Assembly: GCA_024305405.1 (NCBI GenBank)
Contig: JAKNDB010000103.1
Span: 2,790,001-2,854,000, forward strand
Source of the DNA: Dirofilaria immitis
Lineage: Eukaryota > Nematoda > Chromadorea > Rhabditida > Onchocercidae
Direction: 5' to 3'
Length of the DNA: 64,000 nt
Below, in pieces: positions 39,450 to 52,454 of this stretch. The notes beneath the pieces are model-generated. The model did no database searches and was not told the DNA's origin. It saw only the letters and a program-made list of their open reading frames with translations. The stretch's first letter is position 1; each line of letters opens with the position of its first letter. Both the position numbers and the translations under genes were made by a program.

Positions 39450-42400
39450 TATTATTATTATTACTATTGTTATTATTATTATTATTATTATCGCTGTTAT
39501 TATTATTGTTATTATTATTATACCTTGGGAAAATATCAAGTATGAATTAAATTTATGAAATTGATATGATATTATTTTAATTTATTAATTCCCTAATTAT
39601 AATTAAAATTGAAATTTATTAAAATTTGAAAAATAATTTCTTCGTGTTTTTAAAAATTTTTTTTAATATTAAATTTTTAGGCGTGAATTAAGTCCATGCA
39701 TGATGAAAATGTTAGGAGAACCGGAAAAGAATACTCGTGATATTACTGAAAGTAATGAACCATTTGGGCAAGGTCAAAGGTCAATGAAAACACATAATAA
39801 AACAATTTTCGATCATCCAGAAATTGTACTTTCGCTATATCAGTAAGTGATTGTTTATCATTAAAATATAGCAATACTGCTTTGTTTGATCTTCCCGAAA
39901 TGTAATCCTGAATTATTTCAGAATAGTTGAACAATTGCTACGACTTCTTGCTGATGTTTCTGGAATGCGAAGCGTATTGGAAGCGATATTTCATAAAGCA
40001 TTACTGTATCCGAGAGTGGACCAACGTTCCCAAGCTCTTCGTATCATTCGAAAGGTTTCGGTTTTGAGACTTTAAAATTCCTGAAATTCTATCATACAAA
40101 AGTGCAAACATTCGATAAATATTAGAAAATCTTGATAAGTTCAATAATTGGATATTATATAATTTTTGCTTTATCAATTGCTCTTGAAAATTTGATAATT
40201 AAATTATATCTAAAAAAAAATTAATATATTCAAATTATTTTCACGGAAGTATAACATTTTAAGTATTATCAATAAAAGTTTTTTTTTTAACTTAAAGTAG
40301 TCGAGAATGATTGTGAAGAAATTGATGTATCCCAATTTGGATTCTAAATAATTTGGAATTCAGATTACCAAGAATGAAGAACGTCTTGCTGATATTATTT
40401 TGATATCGATAAGTAGCAAAACATTAACACTATGGACTGTTATTGTTGATTGTATTGTTGAATGTAGTAATTCAACAAATATCGATATAGCTTCTGAAGC
40501 GCTTCGAACATTACAAACTTTTGTAAGTTTATAGTTTAAAATTTAATCTTTTTTAATCTTTGATACTTGTTAAGAATATAATTAGATCTTTTAGGTCTAA
40601 GAAAAATAACTTTTTTTCCTAAAATTATTATAGCTTTTTATTTACCATCGATTTTATTGATTAATGAATAAAAATTAAATTTATTTCTAGCTAGCTACAG
40701 CATTACAAATGTGTGAAGCAGATAGTGATGGTATATTATCTGTAAAACTCATTGATTCCATCTTGACCTTTCTACCAACAGATAACATCTCGATAGTTTC
40801 TTCAACTACTAATGAAGGTTTGTATATTTTATAAAGCTTGAAATAATATTTGTCCAACATTAATGTGAAATTATGATTCTTGAAGAGATTCTGAATACAA
40901 TAATTTTAGTTTCATTTTATCATAAAAATTGAAATATTTTCCAATTTCATCGAATTATATATATATATCAATTAGAAGAAAAAGATGAAAAATGTAGAAC
41001 GGAAAAGTTAGCAACATATGATAACTTAAATCAACATATGATAACATTGATGTATACTTAGATTAGCATATGATAATTTTAATGTACAGTTAAATTAGCA
41101 TATGATAATTTTAATATATACTTAGATTAGCATGTGATAATTTTAATGTACAGTTAGATTAGCATATGATAATTTTAATATATACTTAGATTAGCATATG
41201 ATAATTTTTTAATATATAATTAAATTTCCACTTGACATTATAATTTTGCCATCGACGTACTGTAAAATTTCCGAATTATATTGAAAAAATTTGTTGAATA
41301 TTTGAACTTATTGCTTTCAAATAATTTATCAAAACTTAAAAATTGATAAATGAAATTTTTAAATATATTATTATTATCTTATTTTGGTTGTAATCATACG
41401 TTTCTTTATCATTTCAATATGTAAACTATATTTCGTGCAGTAATTTTATAATTAATTGTTAATTAAAATATTATTATAAAATAGAATTTCTAGAATTAGT
41501 TTTCAGAAAAGTGTGATAACGAAGAAGACAATGTGAAAGAATCGGAAATAGTACGTGATAATTCAACTGATAATTTAAAAAATATCAATAAGGTAGGTAG
41601 AATGCATATAAATTTCATATTATTATTGATTTCAATATTTGCTAATACTTTTCGTTTAATATTTGAAATTTTTAACGTAAAAATTTTTGATAATAAATTT
41701 AGGTAAATGAAATGCTTGAAAAATTATCAAAAAAATACAAAGACGAAGAAATGGATACGTTGATATTACGTGATGATTCGACGGATAGTAAATCAATTGA
41801 AGTAAATTCTTCTTTTTTGTTACGTCAAATTTCAATAGAAATAATATCATTTTTAGAAATATTAATTTTAGTAAAAAAAATAAATAAGCAAGTTATTATT
41901 GAGGTAATTTTTCAAATATTATTTTAACGTCTGTTGTTATGCTACCAACGTTATCATTTATCATATCAATCATTACTTTTGTTCTAATCTTAAATTTCAA
42001 GAAAGAGAGAGATTATATAGATTGTTGTAGAATATTGAAGTAATATAAGGTTATGATTAATAAAAATCTTATCATTTTTTTATTACGATTTTACCACTAT
42101 CTCATAATTAACTTAACTTTTTAATTAACTCTACAAAGATTTATCTTTTATTATCCTAAAATTGAACAGAATTTATATTATAATAAAATTATTTTGAAAT
42201 AAAAATTTTTTTAAAATTATTTATAAAAATTTTCAGAAACAAATAGAAACAGCAAATTGTTATATTAATAAATTTCGGAATATTATTCCAAAATGGTTGC
42301 AAATTAAAAGTACAATTGAAATTGATGAAGCAATTCAAGAATTTTCATCGAATTTCTTTTCCGGTAATTCTTCTCAAAATAATATAATTATAATTAAAAC

Positions 42401-45400
42401 TTTTCTTTCCTTTCAAATGACTTACCAACAAAATTTCAACAAAAACAATGATAAAGGATATGATAAGAATAAAATCATTAATTTTAATTAATTTTTAAAT
42501 ATACCTCTGTTATCAAAATATCCTTTGAATGATAGAAAAAAAAGTAAAAAAGAAAACCAAAACGGTTACAAAAAAATTAATCTGTATATTCAGCTGATAA
42601 TTCGAAATTTTTTTCTTATCTCCTATCACTGCAAAAATTTGCAATTCAAAAATGCTGGAATTAATGTGAGAGGCAAAAAAAAACAAAACTTATCAGCTCA
42701 TTGATAAAATCTTATTTTTCTATTATTTTAAAATAATCAACAAATATTTGATTGTTAATTTTATTAAATATTTTAAAAAAGAAAGGAAAGTATAGCAAAA
42801 GAATAAGAAAAAATTTTTAAATTTTTAAATAAAAATTAAAAAATTTCTTATATTTTTGAATTATTTCTAAATTTTTAAATTTATGTCTAAATTTAAGAAT
42901 TATTTCAATATTTTAAACAAAATTTTAATTTGCCAACCTAATCTTAAGCTCTAATGAGCCAAATAATCTGGCTCATTAATCGTGAAAAGCGACCAAATAT
43001 TATTTGTTCAGCAATAACAGGCTATCATGCGCATTAATATATCTAATTTAGGCTTCAATAATTATTAGTCCTGAAGAAATGAATAAATAAATAAAGGGCA
43101 TCACAGACCTGTTATTGCTCAACTTCATGCGGCTAAACATCGTTTGTCTTTCTAAGAAGTTGTCTGGACTAAAAATTATCCAGTAACTATTTAGTAGGCT
43201 AGAGTCTCGGCGATTAATTATCTAGCTATAGCAGTATATTAAATCATATGAGCCAAAAAAAAAAAATTATATATCAAATATCTAGCCAACAATATTAAAA
43301 CATCAAGAGGCAGGAAAAAATATTATTCTAAAAAATTATAAAAAAAGTTTTATCAAAAAAATATATGGTATATATAATATTACAGAATTTATGATAGCTC
43401 AAAAGGATGATTTCGAATTATATGGCCAGGCGCAATTACATTTCTTGAATTCTGATGCCATCTATCTTACAACTTATGTGGCATTAGCTGTTATTTTCTA
43501 TGAAAATAACAACCAAACTTTCGATAAGGTAAAAATATAACAAAAAAAATGTTTAAACTTTATCATTTGATTAAAAAAATAAGAAATTAATTAATTAAAT
43601 GAAATTTAATTTTTAGATATAAATTTAGCAAAGTTTTTTTTATATTTAAATTTTATAATTTAAAATTTTTATTTAACAAAATTATAATTTTTTTTACTTA
43701 AAATATATGAAATATCAAAAATTTTTTCTTTTATAATTAATAAATAATTTAAAAATTTATGTTTAAAAAAATTAATAATTGATAACAATAATAATAATCA
43801 ATAATTAATTAATTAATTTAAAAAAATTTTTTTAAATTTAGTTTTGGTTTATTAACGAAGTATTACATAGTGATTGTATTGTATATAGCAGTAATCATTG
43901 GCTTACTACGATATATGATAATTTGATAAAATTAAAAATGGAATTTAAATCGTTATTGGATGATACAAAAATATCACCATTGATTAATATTATTGAAGGT
44001 ATATTTTTATTTTTTAAAAAAAAGAAAAGAATTTTAATTTAAATTTAATTATTTTAATTTTTGATACAAAAAAAAAATAATTAATTGTATGTGTTTTGCA
44101 TCAAATATTTTAATAAATTTTTTCAAATTTATTTTTAACTTTTATTTTATATACAAACAAAAAGATAATTGAATATCAAATAAACTAATGCATTTTGATT
44201 GATTTTTATATAATTAAATTAATTTATAATTATTTAATTTAAAATATGAAATTAATTTTAGATTATACTGGATATGGTGCTCAATTAATGAGTGATGTAC
44301 GACGAATACAACATGTGCTTATTAAAATACCAAACATTCTTTAGCCGGTATAATTTATTAATTAAAAACATAAATTTGCTAAAATTAAATTAATTTTTAT
44401 GATCAAAAATAAAAGAAATTCTAATACCTGAATTTTATGGCATAAAAGAAAAATAATATTTTCTAACTAGCTCCAATGATTAGATAAGTTAATCAATAAA
44501 TTAATTATTTGTATATTTTTGAAGTATGAAAATTTTAATTATAAATTATTATTGTTTGGAAATGAAATTATTACTAATTGATTAATTGGAAATGAATAAA
44601 ATGTTTTTTTTTAAGCTTCTAGAGCATATCGATGGCTTTTATCATCAACATGGGATAAATTGCTAGCAGCATCATCAAAGTTACTTTTCTTACGCAATCG
44701 ACAACATCGTATCGTTCGGCCAAAAGCAGCCGAAGCATTCGATCAGGCTATATATACGTTACTAGCCTTTGCTAGGCTTTTTACTGCATTAGGCTTGTTC
44801 TGCAATTCAATTTTTTTCTCAATTTTTGATATTTTTTACAAAAAATATCGAATTATCGATTAAATAGGGAAATTAATTTAGATATTATTTTATGATGTAT
44901 ATAATATGCATATAAATATATTTTTGATAATTTGAGAATTTATTTAACAAATTAATATTAAATGAATGTAATTAAAATAAGAATTTATTTAACAAATTAA
45001 TATTAAATGAATGTAATTAAAATAAGTAATGAATAACTAAATTACATTTAAAATTTTATTCAACTCCTCATTTTCTCTTTGAATAACGATTACATTGCAA
45101 AAAATATCGAATATTGATTGATAGTAAAATTAATTTATTATCTTATATTATATCAATATATAATTAGATCATAGTCATTTCAGGCGTCTTTAATATTTCC
45201 GCTAAACTTAATTTTTACTTCGTTCATTTTACCCAACTTGAATTTTGATATTAAATTCCCGATCCAAAATTTTGCATATCAATTTCAATCATATACTTCA
45301 TTCATTATCAGTTGATCATTGAATGACTTATCATAATATCATGTCCAACTTATTTTATCAATAATTTTAATTATTCACTACTAAAACAAATAAGTGCATA

Positions 45401-47335
45401 AATTCAGGTATGGAAGAGCGTAATCAGTTGATCATTGAACAACTTGTCGCAGCATCATGTCCTTTGGATGAATTGCGAAGTTTTGCAATTCAAGAAAAAG
45501 TTGATTCATCCAGCGAACGACTCAACAAATGGCCGTTACGAAAAAGCGATGTTATTGCGATGCAAACTATTTTAGATATTGCTATTAATTGTGGACTTCA
45601 TATATCGAAATGTTGGAATGATATTATTAAGTGATATAATTTCATTCGAATTTTCATTGCAGCAAAAAAACAGAAAATTAAATTTGATTATTTAGTATTT
45701 AATTTCCTATTAGGTTTTATCAATGAATTTTTTTGATTTTTTAAATATAATTATTGGTGATTGAACGATGGAAAGGAAATTATTTTTAAATTAAATTTTT
45801 AATAGGAATTAATTTAATCAAATAACTAGAAATAATTGTATTTTATTAGTAAAGGTAATAGGATTTTTTGTTATTATCAAATTTAGAAATTTAATTTTTA
45901 AAAAGCAATAAAATTATCATATCCAGATGTACGGAATATATTTGGGAAGTCGAGAAATATTTATTTGGTATCGTAGTTCAAGATCCGATCAGTTTAATAT
46001 CACCTATTTCTTTCAATGATTATATTGGTCATGAAGTACAGCACATTGATGATATCTTATCAAATGATAGTAATGATAATCTTAACAGTCATACAGCTTG
46101 TCAAATTCTTCAATTCTTAATCTCATCAGCAAACAGGTTAAAATTTAATAATTTATCTTTGCAAAAAAAAATTGAAATTTCAACAATTTTCATACGTTTC
46201 ATTTTTTGATAAAACATAAAAAAAAAAATTCAAAACGTTAAAACTATTACGAACGATTATTTTTTTAAGAAATTAAAAATTTTTTTAAATTTTATTTCAT
46301 TTAGTTTAAAATAATTTTTAAAATTTTATTTTTAATATTAAATTTTGCAACAAATTTTTGATCAAAAATTTGTTGCAAAATTTCGAATTATTTAGCATTC
46401 ATTGAGATAAACTCTTTGAATAATAAATTATTAAAAGAAATTTAAAAAAAAACAAAGAAATGAAATTTTTATTTTCAAAATATTTATTGCTTATTTAGTT
46501 TCATATTTAATTCCCTTCATTTTCAATTATTTATTTATTTATTTCGATTATATCAATTTTTTAATTATTGCAATATTTAATTCAGATTTTATGAACGTGT
46601 TGGCAAGGAATTAAATTTAGCATCACTTTGTGAATTGATGCAATATTTAGTGATCGCTAGTGAAAATTGCCAAAATTATGCTAATTCACAAAAGTCAAAT
46701 TCATTAGTTGATCCGACAGTAATCCTTGGACGAATATTTGCTATTTCAACGACACTTTCAACTAGGCCTTTAATTCATGCAATGAAGATATGGCCTAAAG
46801 TTTCACATCACATAGTTCAGGTTGATAATTACATATCTAAATTCTAGTTTTTTTCCAGAATTTTTATATACAATTTAAAGACTTGTTGTTGTTAATATTT
46901 ATATACTGTAGATTACAGTATACTTGGTAGCTTTACCGTAGATTTTAGAAAAATAGCATATTTTCATTTATTATATTCTATACCAAGAAAATGTTCTAAT
47001 ATTTGTTGTACAGGGCTTTTTCCTAAAATTTATCTCTATTCTTTAAATAGGTTATCAGTTTGTGTTATATTTTCTTTATCACTTCTTTCCTTATTTTGAA
47101 ATAATCAATGATAAGCTATTGTCTATGTAGTACTATCTATCTCTCAAAAATAAATTTACCAGATGCTTCGTGAAACATCGCTTAAGTATTAAATGAATGA
47201 TATATCATATTCTGATAGTATTCCTGATATTGATAAAATATTGCGATCTTCTTAATTTCCTAATTTGATTACGGAAATTACTGAAATTATAAATTTAGTA
47301 TAAATTAAAATTTGCTAATTTTTTTTGTTGATTAA

Positions 47336-47410
<75 letters not shown>

Positions 47411-50400
47411 AGTGTGCTACCTTACGAAGTAATGGAAAATTAAACTTTTTGCTATTGAACGGCTTGGTATTTGCATATCAAAATTAATGATTAATGAAAC
47501 GAATGGCTTTTGCTATAATCAATTAATCTTTCAACCATTACAAGTTTGAAATTATAACAATCATTTGGCATATATTTTTATATTAATTTCTATTATTATA
47601 CAATTCATTTAAATTCGTTTAATTCTATTAAATATTTTCTTATTTTTTGCATATAATAATAATTCTCGAGTTTATAATTCTCGAATTTATAATTCTCGAA
47701 TTTATCTTACATCAAATTTTTGCTAATTAATAATTTTAATGAAATAATAAATATTATATGACGAAATTTTACAGAATATTCTTTGTGCGGAAATGTGTTT
47801 GGTAGAATCGCAAGAACAGATTGTTACATTATTAGCGACATTTGTGCATTCGCATGCAAATACGATTGGTTCCGGATGGCGGCCGCTATTTAGCGCTTTA
47901 AAAGCATTACGAATTGAAGATCATACAGGTAACGTTTCAATGAATTACTGTAATTATATCACCTGTTACTAATTAATTATTCAAAATTATCCAACAATTA
48001 ATATAATAGGCATGATTATTATTGACAATATTCGGTTTTCCTAAAAGTTTTTTTCAAATCACTTCATCTAATTAATGATATGCTGATTAATTTATCAATT
48101 ATCATACAATTAGAGAAAAGGAATTATTTGATAATAATAATTCAACTTTTCTTGAAAACGAATAATTTAAAAAGTATATAATTTATTAAAAATTATGAAG
48201 AAAAAAGAAATGAAATTTAAGTATTCCTTTTATAAACTTTAACCTTTGTTAGATATTTGATTCTACAATTATTGATTTGTTTTTTTTAATTTACATTATT
48301 GATAAAACAATTTAAGAAATGGTAATTATATCAATTGATTGAATAAATTCATTAAAGAAAAATTTTTTTTTTATCATTCATTTCCAATGATATTTATCAT
48401 TGCAATCAGAGAGGATTGATGCAAAATTATTTTTTCAAATTTAATTATTTAAGAAAAAATTTTATTTATATGATATATAATATTTTAAAGTCCAAAAATT
48501 TGATACATCTTTTTTATCATTTTTTCTAAATTTGTTTACATTTTTTTAGAATCAGAAAATATTATCAGTAATGATTTAACACCAGTATCATCAATTCAAG
48601 CAACTATAATTGATATTTTTTCGGCATATCTTAATATCAAGAATACAAATATTTTAATAACAACAGCATTAGATTATATCGCATGCGTCTTGCAATATCT
48701 TAATTCTACAGGATCGGGTAAATTTTAAATGTTTATAATCATATAATCAAAATTACGATTATTAGCTAAATTTATTCAAACTAATATAATATCGAGAATT
48801 TGATTGATTATAATTATCATATTGTGCAGAATTGATAATAGATTGATTATAATTATCATATTGTGCAGAATTGATAATAGATTGATTATAAATAGATTGA
48901 TTATAATTATAATTATACAAAATTTGTGATAAATTGATTATAATATAATTATCACATTATACAAAACTGATAAATGAAAAAACAAATATGTTATAGAATT
49001 TTAAAAAATACTACCAAAGCATAATTATCTTTTCAAATTCTTATCATAATAAATATGAATTAGAAATTAAACTTTCTTTTTCCTGTTTTATCTAAATTTA
49101 AATTTAGCCAATTTAGAAATAATATTCCAAAAATGTCTATCTAACTTTCTTGATATTATTAAAACAAAAATTTAATAATAAATAATCATAGTGCTAATAA
49201 TGATAACAATGTCTTAATAATAATAATGATATTTTTCTTTGATCATAATGGTAGTAATATAATAATAATAATATTCTTCTTTTATTATAACAATGCCAAT
49301 AACATCGATTCAGAATTGAACTCTCTCCTATTTGATATAATTGAAAAATGCTTAAGATTATCATTATCTAAACTTATCAGTAATAGCATCAATCTATCAG
49401 TTAATTTCATTAAATGATTATACAAGCACTATCGATCATAAAATATTTTTGAATATTTCATTAAAAATTTGATTGATTAAATAAATGAATGTTAACAGAG
49501 AAGGAATCAATATTTCCATCACCAAATATTACGATGGCTTCAACAGCTTTACAAAATTTATTAAAAATGGAACGAATGCTTCATAATTTATTTGATTTAG
49601 CAGATTGTACTGATCAACATCTGTTGCAAAGGTAAACTTCTTTTTTCATTATCATTTAATCACTGATCAATATTTGATGCAAAAATACTTTTTCATTATC
49701 ATTTAATCATTTGATCGATATCTGCTACAAAGATACTTTTTTATTATCATTTAATCATTGATCAATATATCTGATCATCATCATTTAATCACCAATCAAT
49801 ATATCTGATGCAAAAGTATTTTTATCATTGTCACTTAATCTTTTCGTCCTTTTTTTCTGATTATAACTAAAGTTACAATAAAATTAGAAATTAAAATTCC
49901 GGAAAAAAGGAGAATATAATATATAAGAAATTAAAATTAATAATAATCAAATATATTATTTGTTTTTCGATGTTTTTAACACATAAAGCATTTTTATCAT
50001 ATCAAAAAAATAAATATATAATAAAATGATAAAAAAATAGATTTATCAATCGATTGTTTAATATTTAAAATATTTTAATAATATATAACCTGTTTTTTTT
50101 GCTTTTTTCAGGTTAACATTACGTGAACGTACTCAACATTGTGTTGATCAATATACAAATGTATCATTTTTAATGGAACCATTATCAACGGTTTTAATTG
50201 AGGAAGCATTTTTAATATTAAACAAAAATTCCACCAACTGATCTTGATCGTTTACTTGAAGGTTTATTTTTTTCTTTCATTTATTTATTTATATTTTTGA
50301 ATTATGAAATATAATATATTTAAATTTTTAATAGAAAATTTAAATTGAAATTTTGCCAAATAATAATAATATATTTTGAAAATTTATTAGCACCAGAAAT

Positions 50401-52377
50401 AACCGTACCATGGAAAGATTATACGGCATCAAAGAGAAGTTGTGTTGAAATTTACCTGTCATTATTGGAAGGTCTTACAGCAGTTACCTTTGTTTGTCCT
50501 GCATCATTGCAATCAAGTTTATTACGAACTATCGCCGATTTGATCAAAGAGCAGATGGATACTAAATTTGGTATACTTTTAAGAAATATTATTTAAAATG
50601 ATTATCGAAATTATTTTGGGATTCTTTTTTCTTTTGTAGGTATTAATTTTGGTGCATATGGTTTATCAGTTATTGTTTTTCCTATGTTGCAACAATGGAT
50701 GCGTAAAGATGCCGCAAAACATGAAAATAATTTGAAACAAGCAATTGGATTATTTACCGAAGTTATTAAACAATATTTATTACAAACAAAAGGTATAAAT
50801 GAAATATTCAAAATAATCTTCATCATTTATTATTATAAAATTATAATCTTAGATTATTATCACAAAATTTAATGCTCCAAATATGAAGAAAATTTTTACA
50901 CAATTTGAATTGTGGGAAAAGAATTCCGCGCGGAAAATTTTCCCACAATTTAAATTGTGGGAAAAAAATCACAGAAATCTCTAAAAATATACGTACTTGT
51001 TTTTGCCAAACATGGGTTGCGTAAAAAAATTCCGCATGGGAAATTTCATTATAATCCGAATTGCGGAATCTAAGTTGCGGAAAAAAATTCGGAAAATAAA
51101 TATCTAATCATGGATGTATGCAATGATTTTGTCGTATATGTTTGTCTAATCATAGATATGCATAATGATGATTCTATCTAATCATAGACATAAACGATAG
51201 TTTTGTCGCATATAAAATCTTATACAGATACAATATTTTTGCGAAACATGAGTTACGGAAAAAAATTAAGCATAAAAATTTTATCACGATGTAAGTTGCG
51301 AAAAAAAAGTCCCGGAAGTCTCTTAAAAATATACATACATATTTTTGCGAAATTTGAAAACTGCGAAAAAGAATTCCGCATGGAAAATTTCATCACGATC
51401 TAAAAAAAATGAAACGCGGAAATCCCCTGCGGAAAAAAGAGATTCCGGAAATCTCTTAAAAACATGTTCATTAGAAATAAATTCCTAAAGTTCAAATTAC
51501 TTTTTTTATCATAAATCAAAAGTCGAAATTACGAATAAAGTTTGTCATTACTGTAATAGAATGATTCATCTTGTTTTTTTCTTTCCAGATGATCCATGGG
51601 TTAATCGAGCACTTTTCGATACGTTAACGTTGTTGACAGAATGTATTACGTGTGCAAAAATCGTATCGCACGCTTAGGTTACGCGTGTTTACGTTTTTAA
51701 TAAAAACATCCATTCATTCGTTAACAACCGAAAGATGGACAATTATCGTGCGATCCTTATGGAATATGACGTAAGTATGATAAAGTTAGGACAAAAAAAC
51801 CTTGAACTTTTTAAATTTACGTGAGCTTATTTTATTCAATTTCTATAAATCTATTTAGCTTCCAAAATTAAAGGACGAAAAATTAAATTTATTATTAATT
51901 AAATTATAAGTATAATCGGTAAAAGATTTTTGCCTTAATTTTCAGAAATTATTATTAATTATATTTTTAGCTAATTAAAATATCTAAGAATTAATATTTT
52001 ATTACTAAAAATATATTTGTATTAATTGTTAGCATATTTTATATAAATAATAATTTATAAAATTTTAAATTATTCAAAAAATTTCACATTTCAGAAGTTT
52101 AACTTTGTCACATTTACGACTTCTAATGCAATATTACGTTGTTGATTCAAATGATCCAAACGGTGATCTTGGTAGTGTTTGTATAGCAGCTGTTGAAGAT
52201 TCAAATTTTACCTCTGAAACGCTATTATTAGCACGACAGGTAGAAAAAGAAAAGAAAAAAATTATGTTGAAAATATTTTTCATCAAAACAAATTGTCAAA
52301 ATAATTTATTTCAAATTTTTATTCAAATATAATTACTCAAATTTATCATTTCGCTACAATTAAATTGAAAAAAGAGA

Positions 52378-52454
<77 letters not shown>

